From contig NZ_JOCQ01000022.1 of NCBI RefSeq assembly GCF_000720725.1, positions 1 through 64,000 on the forward strand: DNA of 64,000 nt. Reading direction: 5' to 3'. The notes beneath the pieces were generated by a model. It was not told the DNA's origin. It searched no databases and saw only the letters and a program-made list of their open reading frames with translations. Of this stretch, positions 45,101-52,834 are shown piece by piece (the first letter of the stretch is position 1; each line of letters opens with the position of its first letter). The position numbers and the translations under genes were made by a program. This DNA is from Streptomyces rimosus subsp. rimosus (GTDB lineage Bacteria > Actinomycetota > Actinomycetes > Streptomycetales > Streptomycetaceae).

Positions 45101-45512
45101 CCGCGGTGACATCGTCCTGGAGATGTACGAGCGGCTGGTCGAGGAGAAGACCACGCTGCCCACCTTCTACAAGGACTTCCCCACCGATGTCTCGCCGCTG
45201 ACCCGCCAGCACCGCAAGGACCCGCGGGTCGCCGAGCGCTGGGACCTGGTGGCGTTCGGTACGGAGCTGGGCACCGCCTATTCGGAGCTGACCGACCCGG
45301 TCGAGCAGCGGCGCCGGCTCACCGCCCAGTCGCTGCTGGCGGCGGGCGGCGACCCGGAGGCCATGGAGCTGGACGAGGACTTCCTCCAGGCCCTGGAGTA
45401 CGCGATGCCGCCGACCGGTGGTCTGGGCATCGGCGTGGACCGGCTGGTCATGTTCCTCACCGGCCTGTCGATCCGCGAGACGCTGCCGTTCCCGCTGGTG
45501 CGGCGCCGGTAG
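42195..45512 (+). CDS. lysX: Bifunctional lysylphosphatidylglycerol synthetase/lysyl-tRNA synthetase
   Basis: A 1105-residue protein from ATG 42195. About 1-230 are transmembrane helices. About 230-590 form the DUF2156/MprF-like lysyl transferase domain (VVFSPSGKAAVTYRVEAGVC, FVPWGKDGISLDVMRRDR). About 600-1105 are a lysyl-tRNA synthetase with an OB-fold (RIAGRVLLTRDHGGVLF) and class II motifs (VEKVFEMGRTFRNEG-like GMEKVFEMGRTFRNEG; GGLGIGVDRLVM). LysX loads lysine on tRNA and transfers it to phosphatidylglycerol, lowering membrane negative charge and sensitivity to cationic peptides. The gene is full length and intact. Confidence 0.95.
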   Translation: MSTVQDQDQITAWARLRRRVPNGFAIFFSLLGLFCAVTALIGPLRRGLKPVIYWLDTLTIVVEPNLAYAVFLFLLAAAMTARKRVALWFAVVYMVLVTLTDALLVIDGYPEYYFSLVLCTAALVLLLVAHREFYAVTRRGAFWRAAGVLVAGLAVSILVGWGLVSLFPGSLEHGAGNRLLWAADRVCGGTLSGRQFHGHPPHWIIFLLGLFGALALLNAALTLFRSQRMEAALHGDEETRIRALLARYGGRDSLGYFATRRDKAVVFSPSGKAAVTYRVEAGVCLASGDPVGDREAWGPAIEEWLKVAGRYGWQPAVMGASEDGAKAFARSGLSALQLGDEAILHVKEFDLDGREMRVTRQAVNRVERTGATFRVRRHSELSDAEMQEVIHRADAWRDTETERGFSMALDRLGDPEDGDCLLAEAFDGNGNMMALLSFVPWGKDGISLDVMRRDRSAPNGVMEYMVAQLCAHAGALGVRRISLNFAVFRSAFEEGARIGAGPILKVWRKLLLFFSKWWQLEALYRSNAKYAPEWYPRFLCYSDTGALARIGMASGIAEGFVAVPSLGKLWGKGRKKRVLTPATTAHLPSLDELGLAQQPPASEEELRERELAALPEQVRVRHRKLERLREEGTDPYPVGVQRTHTLGDVRDEHPDLESGTRTGKVVRIAGRVLLTRDHGGVLFAVLRDWSGDLQVALTREGTGADELARFGSDIDLGDHIEAEGEVGASDRGELTVFVTHWRLTAKCLRPLPDKRRGLSDPEAKVRQRYVDLVVSPDSRDNLRARSTAVQALRQGLIERGYLEVETPMLQQIHGGANARPFQTHINAYDLDLYLRIAPELYLKRLCVGGMEKVFEMGRTFRNEGISYKHNPEFTMLEAYQAFADYDVMLDLTRELIQGAAVAAFGSATARKADANGKLVEHDISGIWPVKTVYGAISEALGEEVDADTNPEVLRRLCGRSGVPVKPEMGRGDIVLEMYERLVEEKTTLPTFYKDFPTDVSPLTRQHRKDPRVAERWDLVAFGTELGTAYSELTDPVEQRRRLTAQSLLAAGGDPEAMELDEDFLQALEYAMPPTGGLGIGVDRLVMFLTGLSIRETLPFPLVRRR

Positions 45513-45531
45513 GCACGCCGACACAGGCGAA

Positions 45532-45559
45532 AGGGCCGTCCCCTGGTGGGGGCGGCCCT
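45532..45559. terminator. Bidirectional terminator after lysX
   Basis: A 12-bp stem with one G-U pair (AGGGCCGTCCCC with GGGGGCGGCCCT) and a TGGT loop. It lies between the convergent stops of lysX and the hydroxyacid dehydrogenase. Confidence 0.85.
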
Positions 45560-45573
45560 CCGTCGTACCCGGG

Positions 45574-46623
45574 TCAGTTGCCCAGCACCGCCGGGTTGGC
45601 GCAGTGGGCGAGGGGTTCGCCGCGCAGGAAGCGGGCGGCCTCGGCGGCGACGATGCGGGCCGCCTTGTGGGCGACCTGGCGGCTGCCGCCCGCGATGTGC
45701 GGGGTGAGGACGACGCCGGGCGCGGTCAGCAGACGGGAGGCGGCCGGGACCGGCTCCTCGGGGAAGACGTCGAAACCGGCGCCCCTGAGGTGGCCCGACT
45801 CCAGCGCGTCGCAGACCGCCTCGTAGTCCAGGAGCGCGCCGCGGGCGCAGTTGACCAGGACGGAGCCGCGCGGCATGGCGGCGATCTGCGCGCGGCCGAT
45901 CATGCCGCGGGTCTCGTCGGTGAGGCGGGCGTGCAGGGACACGATGCGCGAGCGGCTCAGCAGCTCGTCCAGGCCGACCTGCTCGGCGATTCCGGCCAGC
46001 GCCTCGGGGGCGGCGTAGGGGTCGTGGACGAGGACGTGGGCGCCCATGGCGGCGAGCACCTTGGCGACGCGGCTGCCGATCGCCCCGTACCCGATCAGGC
46101 CGACGGTGGTGCCCTCGATCTCGATGCCGCACTTGTCGTAGTCGTAGTAGTCGCCGCGCCAGACGCCCTGCCGCAGGTCGGTGTGGGTGTCGCCGACGCC
46201 GCGGGCGGCCGCGAGGAGCAGGGTCAGGGTGTGTTCGGCGGTGGCGGTGGCGTTGCGGCCGGGGGCGTAGCAGACGGCGACGCCGTGCCGGGTGGCGGCG
46301 TCCAGGTTGGCGTTGACCGGGCCGCCGCGGCCGACGCAGAACAGCTCCAGGTCGGGGCAGTGGGCGAGGATGCGCTCGGTGAGCGCGGCGTGCTCGGTGA
46401 CGCAGATCCGGACGCCCTGGAGCGCCTCGATCAGCTGGTCCTCCGTACCGGACGCCTCGTCGACCTCGGCGACCTTGCCGAGCGGGGTGTGCGGCCAGGG
46501 CAGTTGCAGCTCCCGGATCTGTCCGGCGGTCACCGCGCCGCCGGTGGCCTCGGTGACCGCCTCGGTGAGCAGGCTCGGGAGGATGAAGTGGTTGCCGGCG
46601 GCGAGGACGGTGGGGCTGCTCAT
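45574..46623 (-). CDS. NAD-dependent D-2-hydroxyacid dehydrogenase
   Basis: A 349-residue protein from ATG 46623, AGGAG upstream. It has the NAD motif VGLIGYGAIGSRVAKVL, the substrate Arg in NCARGALLDYE, the Glu region FPEEPVP and the catalytic His in LTPHIAGGSRQ. It is close to phosphoglycerate-dehydrogenase-like enzymes without the C-terminal ACT domain. It is the last gene of the polyol-type operon and could reduce or oxidise a 2-hydroxyacid or phospho-hydroxyacid formed in that pathway. Substrate unknown. Confidence 0.88.
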   Translation of the reverse strand: MSSPTVLAAGNHFILPSLLTEAVTEATGGAVTAGQIRELQLPWPHTPLGKVAEVDEASGTEDQLIEALQGVRICVTEHAALTERILAHCPDLELFCVGRGGPVNANLDAATRHGVAVCYAPGRNATATAEHTLTLLLAAARGVGDTHTDLRQGVWRGDYYDYDKCGIEIEGTTVGLIGYGAIGSRVAKVLAAMGAHVLVHDPYAAPEALAGIAEQVGLDELLSRSRIVSLHARLTDETRGMIGRAQIAAMPRGSVLVNCARGALLDYEAVCDALESGHLRGAGFDVFPEEPVPAASRLLTAPGVVLTPHIAGGSRQVAHKAARIVAAEAARFLRGEPLAHCANPAVLGN

Positions 46624-46686
46624 GGGGGTGGTTCTCCTGGGGTGTACGGGGTGGGTGTGCGGGGTGGGTGTGCGGGGCGGTGAGGG

Positions 46687-47319
46687 TCAGTGCAGCGGTG
46701 CGGTGACCGGCGCGGGGACGGCGGGAACGTTCAGGCGCAGCAGCGCGGCCTGCCCGTCGCGGACGCGCAGTTCGGTCAGCGCGCCGTTGAGGAGCTGGGG
46801 GAAGACGCGCCGGTAGTCGGCGAGCGGGATGCCCAGCAGGTGGCAGAGGAGGACCCGGACGAGGGTGGAGTGGGCGACGATCAGGACGCGGCCGTCCGGG
46901 TGGGCGCGCTCGATGTCGGCGAGGCAGTCGGCGGCGCGTACGGCGGCGGCGCGCGGGTCCTCTCCGCCGGGCAGGTGGTGGCCGACCGGGTCGGCGAGGA
47001 ACGCGTCCAGCTCCTCGGGGAAGCGGTGGCGCATCTCGGCCCTGGTCAGGCCCTCGCCGCGGCCGAAGTCCACTTCGTAGAGGCGGGCGTCGACGTGCGG
47101 GGCCAGGCCGCAGGCCGCGGCGGCGGGCTCGGCGGTGCGGCGGGCGCGGGACAGCGGGGAGCACCAGACGGCGTCCAGGCGGGCGGTGGCGGCCCAGGCG
47201 GCGAGGGCGGCCGCCTGCTCCTCACCGCGGCCGGTCAGCGCCACGTCGGTGAGTCCGGCGTAGCGGTTCTCGGCGTGCCATTCGGTCTCGCCGTGGCGTA
47301 CGAGGATGAAGTCGGTCAC
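46687..47319 (-). CDS. Histidine phosphatase family protein
   Basis: A 210-residue protein from GTG 47319, which overlaps the kinase stop (GTGA). The RHG motif is FILVRHGETEW at the N-terminus and the second catalytic His is in VLIVAHSTLVRVLL. RYAGLTDVALTGRG and CSPLSRARRTAE are typical of the phosphoglycerate-mutase-like phosphatases. In this operon, which also encodes two sugar kinases, it may remove phosphate from a pathway intermediate or clear dead-end phosphates. Confidence 0.9.
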   Translation of the reverse strand: MTDFILVRHGETEWHAENRYAGLTDVALTGRGEEQAAALAAWAATARLDAVWCSPLSRARRTAEPAAAACGLAPHVDARLYEVDFGRGEGLTRAEMRHRFPEELDAFLADPVGHHLPGGEDPRAAAVRAADCLADIERAHPDGRVLIVAHSTLVRVLLCHLLGIPLADYRRVFPQLLNGALTELRVRDGQAALLRLNVPAVPAPVTAPLH

Positions 47320-48818
47320 TGTGCGGCCCTCCTGCGGGCGTGGTCGGCCACGGCCTGGTCGAGCCGGCCACGGCGGGTCAGTTCGTCGAGGAAGCGGAGG
47401 TAGGCGGGGAGCAGGCGGGCGGTACGGGCCGGGTCCGGCGTGATGGGGGCGCCGGTGCGGACCATGGCGGTGGCGGCCTCCTGGAGGGTGACGCCGCCGG
47501 AGGTGGCGGCGAGGACGGCCATGCCGAGGGCGCCTTCGGCCTGTTCGGGCAGGTGGACGGGGCGGCCGAGCAGATCGGCGCGCAGCTGCGACCAGTACGC
47601 GTTGCGGGCGCCGCCGCCGGTGAAGGTGAGCGGCCCGTCCACGGGCGCGCCGAGGTGGTCGAGGTAGTCGAAGCAGAGGCGTTCGACGCAGGCGACGCCG
47701 AGCAGGCAGGCGTGGAACTCCTGCGCGCGGGTGGGGGTGTCGCCGAGGGTGAAGGACTCGGCGTCGGGGGCGCGGAAGGGGAAGCGTTCGCCCGCCGATA
47801 CCAGGGGGTAGGTGATCGCGTCCCAGTGCTGTCCGGAGCGCGCGGCCTCCGCGGTGAGCGCGTCGAGGTCGTCGCCGTTCTCCGGGGTGAAGCGCTGCGC
47901 CAGGATGCCCGCGCCGGAGCTGGAGGCGCCGCCGGGCAGCCAGGTGCCGTCCGGTCCGCGGTGGCAGTAGACGACGCCGTGCGGGTCGCGGATCAGGTGC
48001 GGGCTGGCGCCCTTGAGGACGAGCGTGGTGCCCAGGACCGAGTTCCAGGCGCCGGGTGTGAGGGCGCCGGCGCCGATCTGGGCGGCGCAGCCGTCGGTCA
48101 TCCCGGCGACGACGGCGGTGCCCTCGGGGATGCCGGTGGCTTCGGCCGCCGCGGCGCAGACCGTACCGAGGACGGTGCCGGGCCGTACGACCTGCGGCAG
48201 GACGCGCTCGGACACGCCGAGCCCGGCCAGTTCGGCGGCGGGCCAGCGCTCGTCGGCAAGGTGGTAGCCGGTCTTGAGGGCATGGCTGGCGTCGGTCGGG
48301 ACCTGACGGCCGGTCAGCCGCCAGGTGATGAGGTCGGGCTGGTGCAGCAGCCGGGCCCGCCCGGCGAGTCCGGGGTCCTGTCGCAGCAGCCACAACAGTT
48401 TCGGCAGCGCCCAGGAGGGCTGCATACTGCGGTAGCCGAGTTCCTGCCACACCGCTCCCCCGGCCTCGTTGACGGCCGCGGCCTCTTCGGCGGCGCGGCC
48501 GTCGTCGTACATCAGGCCCGGCGTGAGCGGGGTGCCGTCCGCGTCGGCGAGGAGGATCGTGCCGGAGGTGGCGTCGAGGGCGAGGCCACGTATACGGGAC
48601 GGGTCGATGCCGTCGAGGGCTTCGCGGCAGGCGGCGGACAGCGCGCTCCACCATTCTTCGGGCTGTTGCTCATGGCGTGTGCCGTCGCGGTGGCTGGTCA
48701 GCGGCCTGGAGGCGGCGGCGAGCAGCTGCCCGGTCCCGTCCACGGCGACGCAGCGGGCGCTCTGCGTACCGAGGTCGAGACCGAGCCAGACGGCGTCGGC
48801 GGTCAGGGCGTCAGACAC
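47316..48818 (-). CDS. FGGY-family carbohydrate kinase (ribulokinase/xylulokinase-like)
   Basis: A 500-residue protein from GTG 48818. It overlaps the upstream kinase by 8 bp. Motifs: LGLDLGTQSARCVAVDG, GLALDATSGTILLADADG, GLMYDDGRAAEEA, NSVLGTTLVLKG and FTGGGARNAYWSQL. The DATSGT and MYDDGRA signatures point to the D-ribulokinase/xylulose-kinase-1 branch. It would phosphorylate a ketose produced from the imported sugar or polyol. Having two different FGGY kinases in one operon is unusual. Confidence 0.88.
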   Translation of the reverse strand: MSDALTADAVWLGLDLGTQSARCVAVDGTGQLLAAASRPLTSHRDGTRHEQQPEEWWSALSAACREALDGIDPSRIRGLALDATSGTILLADADGTPLTPGLMYDDGRAAEEAAAVNEAGGAVWQELGYRSMQPSWALPKLLWLLRQDPGLAGRARLLHQPDLITWRLTGRQVPTDASHALKTGYHLADERWPAAELAGLGVSERVLPQVVRPGTVLGTVCAAAAEATGIPEGTAVVAGMTDGCAAQIGAGALTPGAWNSVLGTTLVLKGASPHLIRDPHGVVYCHRGPDGTWLPGGASSSGAGILAQRFTPENGDDLDALTAEAARSGQHWDAITYPLVSAGERFPFRAPDAESFTLGDTPTRAQEFHACLLGVACVERLCFDYLDHLGAPVDGPLTFTGGGARNAYWSQLRADLLGRPVHLPEQAEGALGMAVLAATSGGVTLQEAATAMVRTGAPITPDPARTARLLPAYLRFLDELTRRGRLDQAVADHARRRAAQ

Positions 48819-50400
48819 GGTGCGGGACTCCTAGGGCGGGGGTTTCGGGTGGTGCGGCTGTCTGTGGCGACAGGGCCGGGGGCCGGTCGGGGGCCGCCGC
48901 GGCGCTCCCGGCCCGGGGGCGCCAGCCTGCCTCGCGGGCGAGGGCGCGCCAGCGCAGGAAGTCCTCGTACAGCTCCGCGTACTGGGCGGTGCGATCCGGG
49001 TCGGGCTCCCAACTGGCGCGCATGCGGACGTACTTGGACGCCGCGCTGTGCATGCTGGACTCGGCGCCGGAGAGCACCAGGCCGGTGAGGAAGGCGCCCT
49101 TGGCGCCCAGTTCGGTGTCGCCGGAGCGGGCGGTGGGCACGCCCGTCGCGTCGGCGATGAGCGCGCACCACGCGTCGCTGTTGGCGCCGCCGCCACACAG
49201 CCGCAGCTCGCTGACCTCCGTACGGGCGGCGGCCAGCGAGTCGCGCAGCACCAGCGAGAGGCCGTCGAAGACCGCGCGGGCCATGTCGGCGCGGGTGTGT
49301 TCCAGGGACAGGCCCCAGAATCCGCCGCGGGCGTGCGCGTCGAGGAACGGCGCGCGCTCGCCCGCCGGGGAGAGATACGGCAGGAACATCAGCCCGCGCG
49401 CACCCGGCTCGGACTCGAAGGCCAGCCGGGCCAGTTCCGGCGGCCCGGACAGGTGGAGGGTGCGCGCGGCCCAGCCGAGCACCTCGGCGCCGTTGAGAGT
49501 CGGGAAGGCGCGCAGGACGCGTTCGCGGCCGCGGTAGGCGATGTTGATGCCGGACGGTTCGCCGGTGGTGTCCACGGTCGTACGGACGATCTCCGTGCAC
49601 AGCGTGGTGCCGAGGATGCTGCACGCCTGGCCGGGGTTGACCACGCCGACGCCGCGCGCCGTGGCGGCGATGTCGTACGGGGCCATCACGACCGGGAGTC
49701 CGGCGGGCAGTCCGAGCTGGCCGGCCGCCTCGGAGGTGATCTCGGCGATCCGCTCGTGCTCGCCGAGCACCTTCGGCAGCAGCCGCTCGTGATCGGTCAG
49801 GCCGAAGAGGTCGAGGAGGTACGGGTCGTACGCGCCGGTGGCGTGGTCGAGGAAGGGCGCCGAGGCGTCCGACTCGTCGATGGCGGTGACGCCGGTGAGC
49901 CGCAGGAAGAGCCAGCCCGCGGCGGTGAGCGCGGAGCGGGAGCGGGCGAGGCGGTCCGGGTCGTGCCGGGCCAGCCAGGCGAAGATCGCGTTGGGCATGC
50001 CTGCGCAGGTCAGCGAGCCGTTGCGGCGGAAGGCCGCCTCCAGGACGCCGTCCCGCTGCCACTGGCCGACGAGGTCGCCCGCGCGGCCGTCGGACCACAG
50101 GATGGCGGGTCCGGTGGGGCGGCCGTGGTCGTCCACCAGCCAGGCGCCGTCGCCCTGGGCGGTGAAGGAGACCAGCCACACCGGGTCGGCGGGGCCGGGG
50201 CGGGCGGCGAGTTCGGACAGGGCGTTGCGGACGGTGAAGACGACGGCGTTCCAGACGGCGTCCATGTCCTGCTCGGCCCAGCCCGGGCGGGGGCGCAGCA
50301 CTTCGGTGGCGAGCCGGGAGACGGCGGTCTCCCGGCCGCGGTCGTCGAAGACCACGGACTTGATCATCGTGGTGCCGACGTCGATGGTCAGTACGGACAT
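48811..50400 (-). CDS. FGGY-family carbohydrate kinase (erythritol-kinase-like)
   Basis: A 529-residue protein from ATG 50400, with AAAGGA upstream. Motifs: VLTIDVGTTMIKSVVFDD, SFTAQGDGAWLVDDHGRP, AILWSDGRAGDLV, ACSILGTTLC and LRLCGGGANSDAW. The AQGDGAWLV and LWSDGRA segments resemble erythritol kinase (EryA) more than xylulokinase. The C-terminal 40 residues are a Pro/Ala-rich extension. It is the first enzyme gene after the carrier and is probably the entry kinase of the pathway. The substrate is inferred only. Confidence 0.85.
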   Translation of the reverse strand: MSVLTIDVGTTMIKSVVFDDRGRETAVSRLATEVLRPRPGWAEQDMDAVWNAVVFTVRNALSELAARPGPADPVWLVSFTAQGDGAWLVDDHGRPTGPAILWSDGRAGDLVGQWQRDGVLEAAFRRNGSLTCAGMPNAIFAWLARHDPDRLARSRSALTAAGWLFLRLTGVTAIDESDASAPFLDHATGAYDPYLLDLFGLTDHERLLPKVLGEHERIAEITSEAAGQLGLPAGLPVVMAPYDIAATARGVGVVNPGQACSILGTTLCTEIVRTTVDTTGEPSGINIAYRGRERVLRAFPTLNGAEVLGWAARTLHLSGPPELARLAFESEPGARGLMFLPYLSPAGERAPFLDAHARGGFWGLSLEHTRADMARAVFDGLSLVLRDSLAAARTEVSELRLCGGGANSDAWCALIADATGVPTARSGDTELGAKGAFLTGLVLSGAESSMHSAASKYVRMRASWEPDPDRTAQYAELYEDFLRWRALAREAGWRPRAGSAAAAPDRPPALSPQTAAPPETPALGVPHRV

Positions 50401-50413
50401 CGGTTACGTCCTT

Positions 50414-51745
50414 TCACGCCGCTGCCGAGGCGGACGGCGCGGTGGCGGCGGTGCGCGCCGGTGCCGTGCCCGGCTCGTCCGGCAGCTTCAGGAAGACGGT
50501 GAGCGCGGTACTGACCGCGTACATCCCCGCGAAGATCCAGACCACCCCTTCGACGCCGAGCGGCCCGGCGAAGGCCGCGACGACGGCCGGTCCGACGAAG
50601 GTGCTGGCGCCCGCGCCCAGGTTGAGCGCCGCCAGCGCCTGGCCCTTGTGCCGGGGCTCCAGGGAGGGCATCAGGGCCGATATCGGGACGTACCCTGCCA
50701 GCGTAGCGCCGTAGAAGGCGGCCACCACCAGGGCGAGGGGGAAGTTCGCGCCCGCCGCCTGCGGTACGTAGAACAGCAGCAGTGTGCTGACCGTGCAGCC
50801 GGCGCCGCCGAACCAGGCGATGGTGCGGCGCCAGCCGATCCGGTCGCCGATCAGGCCGCACAGCAGGTTGGCGACGATGTTGGTGGCGAACATGGCGCTG
50901 AGCAGGTGCAGCCACTGGGTGAGGCTGAAGCCGACGGTGCGGGTGAAGTGCACCGGCATGATGACGAAGAAGCCGAACTGCGAGGCCGTGTTGATGGTCC
51001 GCACGAGGGCGCCGGTGCCGACCCGGGGGTTGCGCCACAGGATGGTGACGCTGCCGGTCAGGGTGGCCAGCGGGCCGTCGCCCCCGGCGCGGGGCCGCTT
51101 GCCGCCGCGGTCGTCGCGGACCAGCAGCAAAGCGATCAGGCCGCCGGCGGCGACCAGGACGAGGGCGGCCCACAGCGTGGCGTACGCGCCGATGTGCGGG
51201 ATGAGGCCGCTGGCGACCAGCGAGCCGAGGGTCGGCAGGCCGCCGGTGAAGGCGAACCAGAACCAGCCCATGGCGGTGCCGAGCCGGGCCCGCGGCGCGA
51301 CCCCGGCGATCCAGACGAGGAACCCGTACGCGAACAGCGGATATCCCAGGCCGCGCAGGCCGTAGCCCAGCATCATCAGCGGGTAGCTCCCCAGCGGGAC
51401 GGCCGCGGCGAGGAAGACGGCCTGGAAGACGGCCCAGATGGCGAGGCCCGCCCACATGACGCGGCGCGGGCCCCACAGCTCGGACAGCACGCCGGAGAGC
51501 CAGGCGGCCACGCCGGCCGCGATGCCGTAGACGGTGAACAGCAGCGCCACCCGGGGCTCGGGAATGCCCCGGTCGATCAGGTACGGCGAGAGGTAGCCGG
51601 ACTCGACCCCGTCTCCGATCATGAACAGGAGCAGGCCCAGGTAGCCCCAGGCGAGGGTCGGCGGGATGCCCAGGCGGGTGATCGCCCGGGAGATCCCCGG
51701 TGTGCTCGCCCGTGTGATCGGTGAACGCGGGAGAGGGTTCGTCAT
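50414..51745 (-). CDS. MFS transporter, RbtT/DalT/CsbX polyol permease type
   Basis: A 443-residue protein from ATG 51745, with AAAGGGGAG 5 nt upstream. Twelve hydrophobic segments are visible. Segment features: GYLGLLLFMIGDGVESGYLS at the start, and WGPRRVMWAGLAIW in the first signature loop. These match the ribitol/arabitol permease group. It is the first gene of the leftward operon and presumably imports the polyol that feeds the two kinases. Confidence 0.87.
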   Translation of the reverse strand: MTNPLPRSPITRASTPGISRAITRLGIPPTLAWGYLGLLLFMIGDGVESGYLSPYLIDRGIPEPRVALLFTVYGIAAGVAAWLSGVLSELWGPRRVMWAGLAIWAVFQAVFLAAAVPLGSYPLMMLGYGLRGLGYPLFAYGFLVWIAGVAPRARLGTAMGWFWFAFTGGLPTLGSLVASGLIPHIGAYATLWAALVLVAAGGLIALLLVRDDRGGKRPRAGGDGPLATLTGSVTILWRNPRVGTGALVRTINTASQFGFFVIMPVHFTRTVGFSLTQWLHLLSAMFATNIVANLLCGLIGDRIGWRRTIAWFGGAGCTVSTLLLFYVPQAAGANFPLALVVAAFYGATLAGYVPISALMPSLEPRHKGQALAALNLGAGASTFVGPAVVAAFAGPLGVEGVVWIFAGMYAVSTALTVFLKLPDEPGTAPARTAATAPSASAAA

Positions 51746-51960
51746 CGAATCTCCCCTTTCTGCGGCGGCAGGAGGCTGCTTCCTCGGTGGCAGGCGGTGG
51801 CAGGAGGCCTGCGGAGCGGACGCAGCCGATGCAACAGTCCGGCCGAAACCATGGTCAATGGTGGCCGGAAATCTTCGCATCGGGCCGGTGGCCTGCCGTG
51901 TTGCGTCGTACGGGAAGTCCCGGTGGGGGCCGCGTCCGGCGCGCGCGCCACGTTAAATCC

Positions 51961-51988
51961 GTGCGAACATAACGCGGCGAATTCACAC
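51961..51988. promoter_or_regulatory. Possible DeoR operator GTGCGAA-N14-TTCACAC
   Basis: An imperfect inverted repeat in the AT-rich part of the 300-bp divergent region between the carrier and regulator genes. It resembles DeoR-type half-sites. The rest of this region holds no gene; the short repeat ACCAT-GGTCA-ATGGT (about 51849-51863) is also seen. Confidence 0.35.
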
Positions 51989-52045
51989 GGCGTACGGGTG
52001 CGCGCCGCCCGCCACCCGCACCCGTACGGCACCGGAAGGGGCACC

Positions 52046-52825
52046 ATGGACCGGCTCGAAGCCCAGGAGGAGCGGCGGCGGCGCCTGCGCGAGGCGGTCA
52101 TCGCCCGCGGTTTCGTGCGCACCTCCGACCTCGCCGAGGAGTTCGGGATCAGCCTGATGACGGCCCACCGCGATCTGGACGCCCTTCAGGCGCAGGGCTG
52201 GCTGCGCAAGGTGCGCGGCGGTGCCACGGGGCTGCCGTCGGCGCAGTTCCACGGGAGCGTGGCCGACCGGATGGCGGTCATGGCGCCGGTCAAACAGGCC
52301 CTCGCGCGCGCAGCGGCGACGCTGCTGGTGCCCGGCCAGACCGTCCTGCTCGACGACAGCACCACCTGTCTCCTGCTGGCGCACCGGTTCGCCGAGCACA
52401 CGCCGCTGACCGTCATCACCAACTCGCTGCCCGCCGTCACCACCCTCGCCAAGGAGCCCGGGATCTCCCTGATCACGCTGGGCGGCGCCTACTTCCCGGC
52501 GTACGACGCGTTCATGGGCCCGCACACGGCGGACGCGGTACGGGAGTTCCGCGCCGATGTGCTGTTCCTGTCCACCACCGCCGTCACCAACGGCCGCTGC
52601 TACCACACCTCGCCGGAGACCGTGCAGGTCAAGCGGGCGATGATGGAGAGCGCCGGGCGGCGGGTGCTGGTCGCCGACCACACCAAGTTCACCAAGGGCG
52701 GGCTGTACGCGCTGGCGCCGCTGACCGACTTCGACCTGCTGGTGGTGGACGACGGGCTGCCGGCGGCGGAGGTGCGGGCCGTACGGGCGCGGGGCACCGA
52801 GGTGATGGTGGTGCCGCGGCCCTGA
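52046..52825 (+). CDS. DeoR/GlpR family transcriptional regulator
   Basis: A 259-residue protein from ATG 52046 behind GGAAGGGG. The N-terminal helix-turn-helix is FVRTSDLAEEFGISLMTAHR followed by LDALQAQGWLRKVRGGA. The DeoR sensor domain has LLDDSTTCLLLAHR, VITNSLPAV, LITLGGAYF and VADHTKFTKGG. The usual effector is a phosphorylated sugar. Divergent position indicates control of the polyol operon. Confidence 0.93.
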   Translation: MDRLEAQEERRRRLREAVIARGFVRTSDLAEEFGISLMTAHRDLDALQAQGWLRKVRGGATGLPSAQFHGSVADRMAVMAPVKQALARAAATLLVPGQTVLLDDSTTCLLLAHRFAEHTPLTVITNSLPAVTTLAKEPGISLITLGGAYFPAYDAFMGPHTADAVREFRADVLFLSTTAVTNGRCYHTSPETVQVKRAMMESAGRRVLVADHTKFTKGGLYALAPLTDFDLLVVDDGLPAAEVRAVRARGTEVMVVPRP

Positions 52826-52834
52826 AACAGGCGG

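Noticed and set aside
42024..45524. 1166-codon open frame on the minus strand
   Set aside because: It is the antisense of lysX. High GC keeps the frame open; composition is Arg/Gln/Leu-rich nonsense.
45278..47164. 628-codon minus-strand frame over the dehydrogenase and phosphatase genes
   Set aside because: It is a frame-shifted shadow with a Pro/Arg-rich product. The real genes lie in other frames with clear motifs and overlaps.
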